Shown: piece after piece, positions 1 through 48,139 of the stretch
Layout: each line of letters begins with the position of its first letter
Numbering within the stretch: the stretch's first letter is position 1
DNA from: Doris montereyensis
Taxonomy: Eukaryota > Mollusca > Gastropoda > Nudibranchia > Dorididae
Assembly (NCBI GenBank): GCA_037039925.1
Contig: JAXRKP010000057.1
Coordinates: 152,501-216,500, forward strand
Reading direction: 5' to 3'
DNA: 64,000 nt
Notes under the pieces: model-generated
What the model saw: only the letters and a program-made list of their open reading frames with translations
What the model was told of the DNA's origin: nothing
Database searches by the model: none
Made by a program: the position numbers and the translations under genes

Positions 1-819
1 TATAAGAAAAGATAATCGAGAATAAAAATATTGCGAAGCAAATCATACTAACCATAATTGTATAAACTTATCTCTTCATAACAACACAGCAAGGCATAAA
101 CAATAAACAAAACAGAGCATAACGAAATAACCACTCCCTCTCCTCCCTTAAAAAAAAAGAAAAGAAATTAAGGCTATTCTAAATCAAAGATAGGTTGAAA
201 CAGAATATCAAGGGTCTCAATCAACTATCAAAGATGGAAACAAAAACATATACGGTTCCCATTTTGACACAAAGGTTTCAAATTTATTATGTTTAAAACT
301 GATGTATCTTTCGATACAATATCTAGAGTATAATATTTTTTAAAGTGTATCATTTTAGGCAGTTTATTGTTGACTTTATTTCTATATATATGGACAATTT
401 TATTAATGTAATCGAAAAATTCAGCTGTTATGAATTTTATTATCCGGTATCTCAAGTAGGACGTAATTTAGAGAAAGCTTTAAATAGATGTGTGGACAAT
501 TCTCGTTAATATGTCTTTCAATTTTGTCTCAGAGCTGTTTTGCATGAATGCAATTCCAAAGTAGGAGTTGTACTGCTTCAACATGAAAACTACAAAAAAA
601 CTTAATTCTTTGCGCACAATTACGTTTTTATTTTGTCAAACTGCACACCAGAAATTTGTGCTCACAGACTAGAAAAGGGAACATTGTTTCAAAGATAGAG
701 ATAACTTTGATTTACTCAGGCTAGCTTTCACTCATCAATTGCCTTGCAAGAGAAGTAGAAATTAAATATTGAGTCATAGCACTAACGAGGCACCTCTAAA
801 GAGACTTTTTTTGGAAAAC

Positions 820-960
820 ACATGACGTTTGTCTGGATACTGGGGCAATTGGGCATAATGGAAATGTATGTGCTGATAAATTGGCAAAAGAGGCACATTC
901 TAAAGATGTTAGCCCTAATTCATTACTCGATTCTGCAGATTTAATGGGGTCCAGGAGTGA
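820..960 (+). pseudogene. LINE RNase H-like fragment
   Basis: With one frameshift the plus strand reads VWILGQLG and then HNGNVCADKLAKEAHSKDV, resembling the GHxGxxGNxxADxLAKEA end of a retrotransposon RNase H. A short, broken remnant; clade not assignable. The rest of 1-2069 shows no feature I recognise. Confidence 0.45.
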
Positions 961-2069
961 TATCAATGATGATCATAGACCAAAGTTGTCCTTATGGACG
1001 GGTGGTCATTCTGGGCAGGTTATAATTTGGATGGATAGAGTTTGTCTCATTTAAAAACATGAAAATATAAGCTTCATATGCCACTATGGTCAGCAGTCAA
1101 CGGTAGTGGTCATAGGATTGCAAACAAAAGGAGTGGGGACCATCTTGTTCACAATATGCAACACTATCCCTTCATCTGGCACGTGTTTGCATAGAAATAT
1201 CTGGATGGCTGGACACCATGTGAAGGTGTGAAGTCGAGAACAACCATCTGGTAGTCACACTTTGATAATCGACCACCTCTGCTTCAATTGTCTCAAGACA
1301 CTGACGGCTAATGGTAATTTGGTTATGACCCAACAGCATGAGCGTCGATCAAGCAGTGAAATGGGTGGGGTTAATAATGTAAGACTACCTTATGGTCGTT
1401 ATGTTCAGGTTATGATGGTGATTGGTTGGTCAAATTAGGTCATCACGGTGGCGTTGAACAGGTGGTTGCTATGGAGAGAGGCAAAATATAGAAAATGAGC
1501 AGAGGAGTCAATTGCTGGTGGTCGTTGAGGCAGGTGATCAGAAGGACAGGTTGGACTGTATAGGGCTGCTTTGTAGCATTTTCTTCTCAGTCCCGGATCT
1601 TGGCTGTTAGTGACTCAAGGACAGCTTTGGTTGATAAGTCAATTATGTTTGTTTGATTTTAACTGTGTGGATGCATTCTTTGGCAGATGTAGGAGAGAAA
1701 GAGAGTGTCAGGAGCATACCTGATAAAGAGTTTTAACGGATTACTAATTGGTATGAGTAATGCGTCTTCAGCCATACCTGTGTTTCCAAAAGACTTTAAT
1801 AAAAAGTAGTTCTTCTGACAGGTGTATTTACATTTATTACTTTATGTAACTTATGGATTCACAGGATTTTCTATAGAGATGGGGATTGTGTTTCTCATTA
1901 GCTTGTGTGTTTCCTTTCTTGATCGTTTTTTATCTCTTTCATTAACGTCCCCATATCTATTGTCCCCCCACCTCCACTCGCCATCCCTTCAACTCCTTGT
2001 CTTTCTTCTCTTACTCTCAATTTGTTGACTGACTTATACACATTATTTTCTTCCAATTGTTGTAAACAG

Positions 2070-37104
<35,035 letters not shown>

Positions 37105-37840
37105 GGGCTCTAATTTTTTTTAGTTTGGTCAAAACCATCGAATTTTAGGTATTAGCATTTTCATATTCTATAACCCTTCTAGAATGGGTCTGCAATAGTA
37201 CAAAACATGAAAACTATTTGTTATGTAAATGTGGTTTTAGGCCCGCTTCTTTTTATTGAAAAACGTTATACATTTACTCAGGTTTTTTCCTAAATATTTG
37301 AAAGTATGGAAATGAAAAAAGGAGTCAATGCCTGTCATGTGTGATATCTATTTAAAGGGAAAGTCTGTCCCGTTGATACACAGTAGATTTAGTACCGATG
37401 CTCCAAAATCATAAGCCCCTGTTCGTAAACGCTCCCATACATATTTTTGGTTTCAGAAATACAAAATGGTCTTTTTCTCAAATCTAGCTTTTTTTACAAA
37501 CATTTCGTTAAAAATCAAAAAGTTATTGTTAAATTTTAATCAAATTTGGGCTGTAGCTTCTTCATATCATTGCCTAATTTGTATAAGAGAATTGTTTTTG
37601 TCATTCAATGGTTTTGATTTTATAGACGATTTAATATAAAAAATTGGTGTTTTTCGAGATTTTGTAGAATGATTTTTTCAATATATTTTTTCTCAATAAC
37701 TAGACCAGATATCTAAAAACCGGAAACATGAATGACTAACAACATCATAACGTTATGCGCCGCTGTGTGAGGATGAATTTTTGACTTGGTTTTTGATTCA
37801 TTGTTCTTTTTCATGCAAATCTACAGATTTTTATATTTTT
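37105..37840. other. Downstream flank of the DUF5054 gene, nothing named
   Basis: AT-rich 3' flank; I see no AATAAA in the first few hundred bases after the stop and no coding region. Confidence 0.4.
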
Positions 37841-37844
37841 ACTT

Positions 37845-38755
37845 CATGTAAATCCATCTGGTGCGAGTAGATATTTTTTTCTCTCATGCAAATCCATCAG
37901 ATGCGTGGACAAATTATTATTTCTCTCTTCCAAATCTGTCTGGTGCGTGCACACATTTTTTTTGTCATGCAAATTCATTTGGTGCATGCACTCATTTTTT
38001 ATTTCATGCAAATCTACCTGGTGCGTGCACAAATTTGTTATTTCATGTAAATCCATTTGGTACGTGCACACATTTTTTCCTCTCATGCAAATCCACCGGG
38101 TGGTTGCACACATTTTTTATTTCATGCAAATCCATTTGGTGCGTGCACACATTTTTTATTTCACGCAAATCCATCTGGTGCGTGCACACATTTTTCATTT
38201 CATGCAAATCCATCTGGTGCCTGCACACATTTTTTATTTCATGCAAATCCATCTGGTGCGTGCACACATTTTTTGTTTTCATGCAAATCCATTTGGTACG
38301 TGCACACATTTTTTATTTCACGCAAATCCATCTGGTGCGTGCACACATTTTTTATTTCATGCAAATCCATCAGGCGCGTGCACACATTTTTGTTTTCATG
38401 CAAATCCATCTGGTGCGTGCACATATTTTTTTATTTCACACAAATCCATCTGGTGCGTACACACAATTTTTTATTTTCATAGAAATCCATCTGGTGCGTG
38501 CACATATTTTTTTTATTTCATGCAAATCCATCTGGTGTGTGCACACATTTTTTATTTCATGCAAATCCATCTGGTGTGTGCACACATTTTTTATTTCATG
38601 TAAATCATCTGGTATGTGCACACATTTTTTTCTCTCATGCAAATCCATCAGATGCGTTGACAAGTTATTATTTTTCTTTTGCAAATCCATCTGGTGCATG
38701 CATACATTTTTTATTTTCACGCAAATCCATCTGGTGCTGCATGCACACATTTTTT
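37845..38755 (+). repeat. 39-bp minisatellite with octamer motifs
   Basis: About 23 units of CATGCAAATCCATCTGGTGC followed by GTGCACACATTTTTTATTT. The exact octamer ATGCAAAT occurs about 14 times; variants read acGCAAAT or atGTAAAT. Confidence 0.93.
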
Positions 38756-38819
38756 GTTCTCTTTAGTCTTTTGTATATTTCATCTCATCTTTATTTCTCT
38801 GAATTGGTTGGTTTTGGGT

Positions 38820-38960
38820 CAGTACTGTACCCTAGGTAGGTGATGAGGCTGCCACCATGAGGTCCCCAACCAGGCCTTTGTTTTGATTTTCTGTTGGAGT
38901 TAACTTTCTCAGCCTTTGGTCAGCCGAGACCCACCTGCAAGGCAGCGGGAGAATCATGGA
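38820..38960 (-). repeat. Solo 5' leader piece of the RTE-like LINE
   Basis: Matches 30711-30930 of copy A (ctgtaccctaggtag, aggcctttgtt, gttaactt, cctttggtcagc) with one monomer only. Confidence 0.7.
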
Positions 38961-39213
38961 AGGTATATTGTTACGAAGGTAAAAAGGGAGCAGGCAATGA
39001 TTCTAGATCTAGATGTCGAAGTAAACACTCTAGTAACACCAAGGCTGAATTAGTAATTATAACATGGCTATTTATAATACTCACAGTCAACAAGAAATCA
39101 ATGGATGAAGCAAATTCACAAATAGATCTAATGTGGGCTGACATAGACACGATGTGGAATCTAGCAATATGTTTGTTCTCCTCTCTCTTATTATGGATAT
39201 ACTTTGCTATTTA

Positions 39214-39587
39214 CACTCAAACCTCGTTATACCCCTTGACGGGTTAGGTATAGCTATCATTGGGTCCAATTAAGTGGTGAGCAGCAGTGTCCTAACCTAA
39301 GCTAATCCATTTTGAGTTAGGGGTATTTCTGGTGACATGTTTTCTAGACTAGAAAATAGACAGGGCAATTCTACTATTACTGTATAATACCACAGCTACA
39401 AAAGCCATTTCACATGCATTAGGCCTACATGGCCTTGTCAGTGATCATTTTTCTTGAACTGGATTAGTCAAATATGGATTATTTCCCTCATTGTAATACT
39501 GAAAAAGGGTGTTTTTGTTATAAAGCCATTCCCGTTATAATGCCAAGTTTCCAGCACAACAGTTGGCGGTATGATGAGGTTTGAGTG
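39214..39587. mobile_element. TA-flanked MITE, pogo/Tigger-like
   Basis: 374 bp, inverted ends CACTCAAACCTC and GAGGTTTGAGTG, TA on both flanks, inner CGTTATA/TATAAT sequence; no coding capacity. Confidence 0.75.
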
Positions 39588-40109
39588 TATAGTCGAAAGC
39601 AAGAGATTTCTAGAACAGAAATTTCCATATCATTCTAAACATTTCTTTACAGTTCTACCTTCTTCCAGCTACAAACACACAATTACGTAAACCCAAGTTA
39701 ACTAGGGCACACCAAATTGGTTACGTCATAAACTCAATAGGGATTCTCTATACACTAAAATTAATTATGTCGTAGGCTTTCCTCTACTAAGGGAATCCCC
39801 TTCAAATTTATAAGTAGCTATGTTACATAATATATAATTATCTTGTTAAACTCTTACTCTTATGTATCTTCCTGTGGGATCATCACATTAATTTTATGTC
39901 TGTCTCTTATTGTTTTAAAGAGTTGGAATTTTTTATTTTTTTTTCATTTCAATATTTCAAGATACATAAATTTACATGAGCAGGAATAAAAGGACAACTT
40001 CAAATCAGAATAAGAATCAAAATCCTTTTCTCGTCTCGGCAGAAATAATTATTGTGATCACTATGTTTGAATTACATGAAATTGTTATTCTAAATGAGTG
40101 GGAAGAGAT

Positions 40110-40290
40110 TAAAGTTCCTTCAAGGCCATTACAGCCCATGGAGCCGGAGCTTATCCCGGTTTCAATAGCATGAAGCGGAGCAGGTGATAATAATCACCTC
40201 CTGACAAGGACGCTAGTCTGATGCAGGTTTTTACTCCCATTTGTACTTTGGTCGAGTGGGAAAATGGGTGTTTAGCATCTTTCCCAAGTA
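40110..40290 (-). repeat. SINE family A copy, head missing
   Basis: Reads ccttcaaggcc, gagccggagcttatcc, ggtgataataatcacctcctg. A further 3' fragment is at about 40571-40625. Confidence 0.65.
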
Positions 40291-40624
40291 AGAGTGGGTA
40301 GAGGTAAGAAGGTCTATTCCTAGTCATACGTCTTTCCTTTAATTTATATGGCTTTCATTAGTTTCATCTTGTTGTGATATCATCACTTAATTATAACGAT
40401 TGGAATGAATGCCAATGAAATGAAATAAAATGATATTTAGAAACGGCTTGGGATCATTATTATATACATATTTAAAACAAACATCTTGTGGACGTGCAAA
40501 ATGTACAATGAGTAGGATGCTCGGGGCTCTTCTTAGTTTTAGTAGTGTGGTGCTCTGGACGTTCATTGGTGTAAAGTTCCTTCAAGGCCGTTGCGGCCCA
40601 TGGAGCCAAAGCTTTATCCCTACC

Positions 40625-40815
40625 TGCAGGTAGGTCCTATTTCTTTCCTTTCCCTCTATCACATATCTTTCATCTTGCTGTCTCTTCTTAGTTCACCCTG
40701 GGATCACCACAATGGTGGATGGGGTAAATTTCAATGAAACAAACAATTTTCGTCTTAATTCACCCTGAGATTATCACAATAGTGGACACGGTCAATTTCA
40801 ATGAAACAAACAAAC
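40625..40815 (+). repeat. Short interspersed repeat family C copy
   Basis: taggtcctatttctttcc, tcatcttgctgtctcttctta, aatttcaatgaaacaaaca, followed by a second partial 3' end. Confidence 0.6.
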
Positions 40816-41220
40816 GAACATCAACCTGTCATCACAATAAAGATTTGCGACATTGCACTGTGATGCGATGTTGATAAAATAAAAAAGATGATTATTTAGT
40901 TGCGTATTTTGTTACATGTGAACTATATAATTTGTGCTTGTATTTTTATAATGTATGTTAGTGTCTTAGATGTAAATTAATTCTTTTTTTTAAATCTAAC
41001 AAAATATTTATATTATGTAACGTGTATAATTTACGATGAAAGCATCGTTCATTCTTGCATATTTCTCTGTATTCGTTTTTTATTTCTGTAATACTCCAGC
41101 CATTCCAATTTCCAATGTGGTCTTGTTGGAGATAAAATCTTGGCCTTTATTGTGAAAGACATATGTGGAGACAAATGACGTCATTGTTCTTAGTAGTACA
41201 CATATGTACAAACAACCTTC

Positions 41221-42455
41221 CTCCAATGGGGCGTTTAGCGTGCAAAATTATCTGCCCTTGTTTCAGAAGCAGATCGGTGGTAACTGTTTTGTGGGGAGTT
41301 TGAAGCCCTTATTTAATTATAGTAAAATACGAGGGCAGTGAGTACCCCACATCATTATTCATAAATAATAATGTTAAAACACAAGCAGTATACCTACTGC
41401 TACCATTTATACTCTTGTTTATAATCATTCTAATACTGTACATAAAAATGACAACATTTGTGGTGGTGATTATTATAATAAAAAGAGAAGAAGGAGAAGG
41501 AAAAAGATGACCACCAGTAATGATCATAACAATAACTAGAAATAATACAGTAGTAGTACATAACATTCTACGTGTTCCTATTTGTACCTTATTGACTGAC
41601 AGTGACAAGATTAATGTATTATCTATTTTCTTTGTTTGAACTGAGTTAGATTGATGTACAGTCTCACATTCTATGCAAAAGTATTATAAGATTTTGCATT
41701 GAGGAAATGCGAATACGTGAAAGTGTTACCACCGCCAATCTCGGGAATACCTGAAATGAGCTAAACACCCCTGTAGTTTTACATTTTGATTCATAGTCAT
41801 AAAATGTAATTTTGTATTTTGTGAAGTCTGTTTTCAATTCTCAAATTCTTTAACAAATTATTAAATGTCTCAACCTTACTACAAGTTCAAATTTATTTTT
41901 CTTTTTTCGTTTCCTATTTCTTTCAACTCATTTGTTATACAGGAGAACATCTTCATCCAGAACTAGAACCTAATATAAATAGATCTAGACACAGGGAGAT
42001 ACAACATATTTTTTTACAAGAGTGATATAAAAACCTCAATTATTAATTACATTCTATGGCAACACAAGATAATCTGACTTGAGCAATCTAGATTTCTAAA
42101 GTTCGAAAGGGTGAAAATGCAAGCACTTAAGAATAAGTAGATCTAGCGTTCTGCTCTCCGGCTGGCATTGGCAAGAATAAGTCATGAAATAACATGCATA
42201 GGATGTCGAAGATGCCATAGCAACTAGTTTCCCACAATTTTATGATGTATATCTAAATAAATCTAGTCATGTATGTTGATTCACATGTTTAGATAGATAA
42301 CATTTAAATGTTTAAGTCAGCGTGTACATCTTCTGTTGTCACTATACAATGAATAGCACTAGTAAAAACAGCCATGCAAAAGAGTTACCACCGATCTAGG
42401 AAAGTGTGCAATGCATCATGGGACAGGTTGGCAGGAGGAGCTTAACGCCTCATGA
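41221..42455. mobile_element. Family D inverted-repeat element, long copy
   Basis: Left end AATGGGGCGTTTAGCGTGC, right end GAGCTTAACGCCTCATG, and an inner part (42085-42440) closely like 21180-21520. No transposase recognised. Confidence 0.55.
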
Positions 42456-42459
42456 ACAC

Positions 42460-43480
42460 ATATATAAATCCTTCAAGTTTTTAACACTTTTGAAGTCTTT
42501 CAAATTATTTTCCTTTGAGTCACCCTCATCATTGATTCCTTCTCTCTGAAGAATCATTTTGCCATTTTAAAAGTTATGTCTAAAATGTTATGTTAAGCAC
42601 AGTAGGCACCTTCTATGTCGAAATCCTTTTACCCTTTAGGCCTGGAAAGAACTTTTTACACACCCAGATTGCTGTCAATGGTAGTCATGAGGAACAAAAA
42701 AAGACAAACAAAAAGCCTATATACATGTATGCACACATGTACGTGTAATTATAAAGAGCCGTTGTCTTTCATTTTTCTTTTCTTGTTTATACTGATTCTT
42801 TTAACAAGTTTTATATTTTTATCTTCTTTTGAATTTTTTGCTCATCGAATTGGAAATTTTATTAATTATTAAATATTGTGTGTGATGAAATTTTGTTTTC
42901 TTCCTTGCATTGATTTTGAATTCTTATTTTGATAAAAGTATATTTTTTTATGTGACTTCAATTCATGAACAACAATTCATGTTTTATCTAAGTAAGAGTC
43001 TTTCACGCAAACAATTGTTTCATTTGTATTTTTTTATGTGTTTTATTTTGTAATCTTTTATAATTATATTGCTTGACTTTCTTGTGCCATACATAAACGC
43101 ATAATACTCAGAATTTCATATGATTTATTTAGTCAATGTTCATGGGTGTTTATATAAAGGGAAGGCCTATATTATTTGCATGAAGCAGAATAAGACTTTC
43201 CTTATGGAAATTTTCCACACAACATTTGCTTTTTTTGCTCCTGATGTTTCGTTTCTTCCGTTCTTTTGGACTGAATTTGATGCAGACTGAATATCTGCCG
43301 ACCCAAAATTGGCGTAGTGTGCACATTTTTTTGCCCCATGTTGTACGGTATTTTGTTGGTGAACAAATGGAAAGTTGTGCAGTTTGGTGTTGAAAAGGGA
43401 CATGCAATATTCTCATTCACAAAGCTGTCACTTGTCACCAAGAAAACTAGAGTACAACTTCTTAATGACGGCCATAGAGT
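42460..43480. other. AT-rich intergenic stretch, nothing recognised
   Basis: Overlapping short open frames at 43150-43440 have no recognisable motif. Confidence 0.4.
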
Positions 43481-43489
43481 TTGAAGAGA

Positions 43490-43886
43490 ACACAGCTCTT
43501 AATCTTCCGCATGTCATGTATGTATATTATAATATTACCCGTAAATCCTCAGCCTTCCCTAATAAATCCTTTAGTGTGCTAGCTCCTGTGTTATGGAACA
43601 GTATCAGTTTTAACACCAGATCAAACCCATCTTTTAATTGAAGTCTAAAAACTGAGTTATTCACTGTTGCATTTTAAAACTTTTATGATTTATAATATAC
43701 ATTACAAGTAATATATTTATGATGTTACGTACACATGAATTGTTTTTAGGATGTGATTTATTATTATAATGATTTCATAATATAATTTAAATGTTGTCTT
43801 AAGGCTTAAAGATTTGTAATCTGTGTATATTGTAAAATGCTTCTGAATCTGAGCACTTTTTGGTGGTAAGCTGTATAAATACTTAC

Positions 43887-43946
<60 letters not shown>

Positions 43947-43980
43947 ACACAAATTATATTATTATTATTATTATTATGTA
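43490..43980 (+). mobile_element. CR1/L2-like LINE 3' end with (ATT)n tail
   Basis: The C-terminal signature SFSVLAPVLWNSISFNTRSN and SLKTELF is followed by a 3' untranslated end (TGTATAAATACTTACT) and an ATT microsatellite, as in CR1/L2-type elements. Confidence 0.7.
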
Positions 43981-44569
43981 AACACAAACAACAGAACCTC
44001 ACTGTGCTGAAAGGATTTAATACTTGTATTCCACTCCATGAACAGGCCTTAAGACCCTTGAAACTTGAATACCAATGACACTCAAACTCAATGTGTGGAG
44101 AGTGCTATTGACAGAAATAAAAGATTTTTTTCTATCAGTTTTGTTTTGGTTTGTAAAATGTTAACTCACTTTCACTGTGCTTGTCTTTTCTCAAGTTTAT
44201 TTTGTAGTTGAACAAACGACAAGAAAACAAAGAGAGAAAAAATCTCCAGCAAACTGATTCTAACATTAAATGGAAACAAGATGAAGCTTGACATCAGGAT
44301 CAAGCATGTCTTTTATTTTACGTGCTATATAATTATGTAACTGGGAATGAGCCTACCTTAAAACTGATATTGGGACATTGGAAGGAAATGAAAATAATTT
44401 AATAGAAATAAATAGAAAAAATGTATATACATGTACAAATGTACATGTTTTTCATTTTCAGTCTGTTTTCTCTCCTTATTTTTCTCTCTCTCTCTCCTCA
44501 TCCTTCTCTATTTTATTTCTCTTCCCCTCCATCTCTCTGTGTATGTGTCTGTCTGTCTACTGTCGTTGT

Positions 44570-44695
44570 GCCTTGGGCGCAGTTGGTAGGTGCTACTAGA
44601 AGTGGTAGGTCCTACTTCTTTTATCTCACTTATATTCCATTATGTTGGTTCCTTTTAATTTACTTTATTCACCCTGAGAACACCGCATATGGTAC
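44570..44695 (+). repeat. Short interspersed repeat family C fragment
   Basis: ggcgcagttggtaggtgctact, tcctacttctttta and aattcaccctgaga-like sequence, degraded. Nothing recognised between here and about 46100. Confidence 0.5.
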
Positions 44696-46204
44696 ATATG
44701 GCTCTCTTTCTATCTCTCTCCCTCACTGGCCAGCTCGCTTTCCTGCTCTTCATTGAATGATACACTCCAAGAAAAATAAAATACATGTATATGTACAGCC
44801 TACATACACAAAAATTTCAAACAAACCTGCATGGTAAAATGTAGACAGTGAACGTTTGGTGTTTCGGAAAATAAAATGCATAAATAGTTAAAATTTTATT
44901 TGTAAAACACTCGCCCGAAAAAAAAAAAAAGATTAAATAGTCGAAAAACAAATCCTTCCCCATTAAAAAAAAACAACGCTTCCAGTGACAAACAAACCAT
45001 GCCCGAAATAAGACAAATCAAAAAGCCAAAAAACAATGGAACAAAAACTTGCAATGCAAGGTCTCACTAAAGAATTTGACATACAACGTGAGTATTTCTT
45101 TATTGTCAAACTCTTTTCAAGAATACATACAATATGTGGATCTATAATAAAACGAGCGGAAAATTCCAAGCGCACGAGCTCTCAAGAGATAGTCTTTTTT
45201 TCAAGATTATACAGTACTCACTTGCCACTCACAACATTACCCACTCCTGATAATATATAGCCCTCAATGTCCACACTGCTAATTCTATCCCCTTTTTTCA
45301 AATCATGGCCCGAAACATTTTGGACAATGATTGTGTACAAATGTACATGTTTGCCTTAATTATGCAAGCCACCTCCATTCATCAATAGTGTTCACTGTGC
45401 ACATGGTACATGTACAAAATTACTTAAGTTCATGAACATACTCAAGAGATTGACAGTCTACTACTGTGATACATCTACAATCAAAGGTGTGGCATAACCA
45501 ATACTTCAGGTGGTGCCACGATAGAATACTGTCCCAATATCAATATAATTCTTAGCAATTGAACTAATTGATAAAATCAGTATTTGAATGGATTGGGGGA
45601 AATTGTTTGCATGCGATTGAGGAAACTTTTTATTGTAACTTTATAGACCTAATTCACCGATTTCTGGTCATTACAATAAAAAGCCAGTGCAACCTCAGTA
45701 TCGAGTATTGACTATCTAATACTACCTACCACTAATAATAATAATCATAGTCATACTTGATATCATCCATACCCGATAGTGGTTTGTGAGTTTACCGCAG
45801 TCAAAAAGCTAGAGAGACCCAGCTTTATTATTGTTATTTATAAAGACAAATCATAATCCACCATTGTCTCCGGGCACGTTTGTTAGTAGAGATAAAAGTA
45901 TAGAATTAAAAGGTGGGGAGACACTTCCAGAAGGGAAGATCCATGTTGTTTTCCTACTACTACTAGTAGTACTACTACTACTAGATGCATTTGCGTACAT
46001 TGCAATTGGAGGACTGACAGTCGACAGTGACAGAAGCCACAGTCAAGAAGATCGCTGACATCTACCACATAGACCACCATATTAATATTACATGTATTAT
46101 GACAAATGAGGGGCAGCTATTAATTGTATTATACAATTCCAGTGTTCGCTCAGTCCTGCTGTTTGGTATGAAGCTGAAACTTAGATATATATTTAGTTTG
46201 ATTT

Positions 46205-46325
46205 CTTTGAAATTTACCCTGTCCACCATTGCGGTGATCTCAGAGTGAATTAAGAGGAAACAAGAAGATAAAAGAATAAGTAAAGGAAGGAAAGGAGAGA
46301 AGTAGGACCCACCAGCAGCGCCCAC
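46205..46325 (-). repeat. Short interspersed repeat family C copy, nested
   Basis: Minus orientation: aatttaccctgtccaccattg, gtgaattaagaggaaacaaga, aagtaggacccaccagcag. Confidence 0.6.
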
Positions 46326-46407
46326 CAAACTTGGAGAACCATAGAATCAATAACTTATAAGATAATAGAGAGCCAATTGAGAGAATTCAAAGGAAAATTG
46401 TTTTATT

Positions 46408-46545
46408 GAACTTTACCCCATTCACCATTGCATTGATCTCACTAATCTCATGGTGAACTAAGAGGAAACAGCAAGATGAAAGATAGCGAAACTGAAAGAA
46501 GGAAAGGAAAGAAGTAGGACCTACCAGCAGCGCCCGCCAAAGGAA
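46408..46545 (-). repeat. Short interspersed repeat family C copy, nested
   Basis: Minus orientation: ctttaccccattcaccattg, gtgaactaagaggaaacagc, taccagcagcgcccgcc. Confidence 0.6.
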
Positions 46546-47154
46546 AGAAGTACTACCAGAAGCACCGTCAAATGCCCGCTCGAAGGAAGATGTCTAAACT
46601 AAAAAGAGTACTTCACAGAATAGGAAGATAGAATTTCCAACAGAGAAATTGCAGCAAGAATGTGAATCATTACCGATGCGACTCATGACACAGCCAGCCT
46701 AGCCTTGACATGGGACACATCAGCAACAAAAGAAAGGCAGGAAGATCAACTGGAACATGGCGAAATCAATAACTTAAATCAAAGATCAGACAAATGGCCC
46801 AGGACAGAGTTGAGAAGACGTTTTTGTTGGCCAATTTATCCAAGGAGCCATATGCTTTCCAAGGAGCCAAAGAAAATTGGGCTTCAACTTCTAAATAACT
46901 ACATAATTAGCATATAAGATATCTACCATTCAAAAAAGAGAGTGGGGGATGGAACTGAGTTTGTATGAATACATCTGTTCATGATCCTCTGGATCACAAA
47001 AAACCTATAGCACTACATGAGGAAAGAAGTAAGTATGAGGAATAGCATTAGAGCAGTGGTGGTTGGATTTGATAGAAAAGAAAAATACAAGACAGAAAAA
47101 GAAAAAAAGAGAAGACACAACTCGAGAGAACAGGCTTGACACTCATTGAGTAAG

Positions 47155-47345
47155 TCAGAAAAATGTGACAGGAAAATAGAACTGATAAACAAAAATGTAA
47201 CAGGAAAATGGAACTGGTAAACAAAAATCGGGAAAATGGAACTGGTAAACAAAAATGTGACGGGAAATAGAACTGGTAAACAAAAATGTGACGGGAAAAT
47301 AGAACCGGTAAATAAAAATGTGACGGAAAATAAAACTGGTGGTAT
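47155..47345 (+). repeat. About 32-bp minisatellite
   Basis: About six units of GGGAAAATGGAACTGGTAAA followed by CAAAAATGTGAC. Confidence 0.85.
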
Positions 47346-47974
47346 AGTCAATTTCTTTTAATACCGGTATGGAGAATGTTTTTGGGGATATCTGTTTTAG
47401 ATTATGCACGTCATTTCATGTTCTTGTTTTGCACACTTACTTAAATCTTAAAACCTCATGCTGTAATATGGCTATATCTTTTCGTCCAGAAAAATCCTTT
47501 ATAAAAGTAAAATTGCACATTTCACAGACAATGTTTACAAGTGTGCTTTATCACTATCACTATCATCGTCGTCATCATCAACATCCATGATCATAATTAC
47601 AATCACCACCACCATCGTTGTAAATTCATCCTCATCAAAATCATCATGATCACATCTTTGACAATCATCGTTGTTGTCACTGTCATCATATCATGTTCAT
47701 ATTGATCCATGATTATTGTGTTACATTATTATGTTGAAGTTAATTACTTTTATTGTACAAATACAATTAAATGTGTCATAGTATTTGTAATTTATACTTA
47801 TTCTATGTTGCATGTACTCACTGTAACAAAATCAAATTTCCCTTCATGGATAACAAAGTGTACCGGTATTCAATTCAATTCAAAAACACATATTTAAGGC
47901 TTTGAAGGCACAGAAGTCAAAAACATTCATGAGCTCACAGCAGACAGGCACTAACAAGTTGTTGGAAGTACATG

Positions 47975-48135
47975 TAGTAGTCGCTGGATAAAAGCACAGT
48001 CTGCATAAACACACGCCTACGTCTGCTGACCGAATTTTAACTATATAATAAAAGTGTTCTCATAAACACAACGTGTGCATAAAAAGCATGCTTTTTCCTG
48101 TGCCCAGAGGGTGTGCATTTATCCAGCGACTACTG
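47975..48135. mobile_element. 161-bp MITE
   Basis: Inverted ends (T/C)AGTAGTCGCTGGATAAA followed by A/T-GCACA; compact and well matched. It lies directly against the 5' end of LINE copy C. Confidence 0.7.
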
Positions 48136-48139
48136 TTTT

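Larger units (their letters stand above)
46105..46870 (+). mobile_element. LINE reverse-transcriptase C-terminal remnant with nested repeats
   Basis: Reads YNSSVRSVLLFG, resembling the RSVLLYGSETW region, and later ALTWDTSATKERQ-like sequence (TWxPxGKR region) out of frame. Two family C repeats interrupt it. Confidence 0.55.

Noticed and set aside
1..2069. First coding exon and signal peptide of the DUF5054 gene
   Set aside because: Searched for a phase 1 exon with a signal-like N-terminus but found none that I could support.
37861..38766. 301-codon open frame with Cys/His repeats
   Set aside because: A 39-bp (multiple of three) array keeps frames open by itself; no start context or splice evidence.
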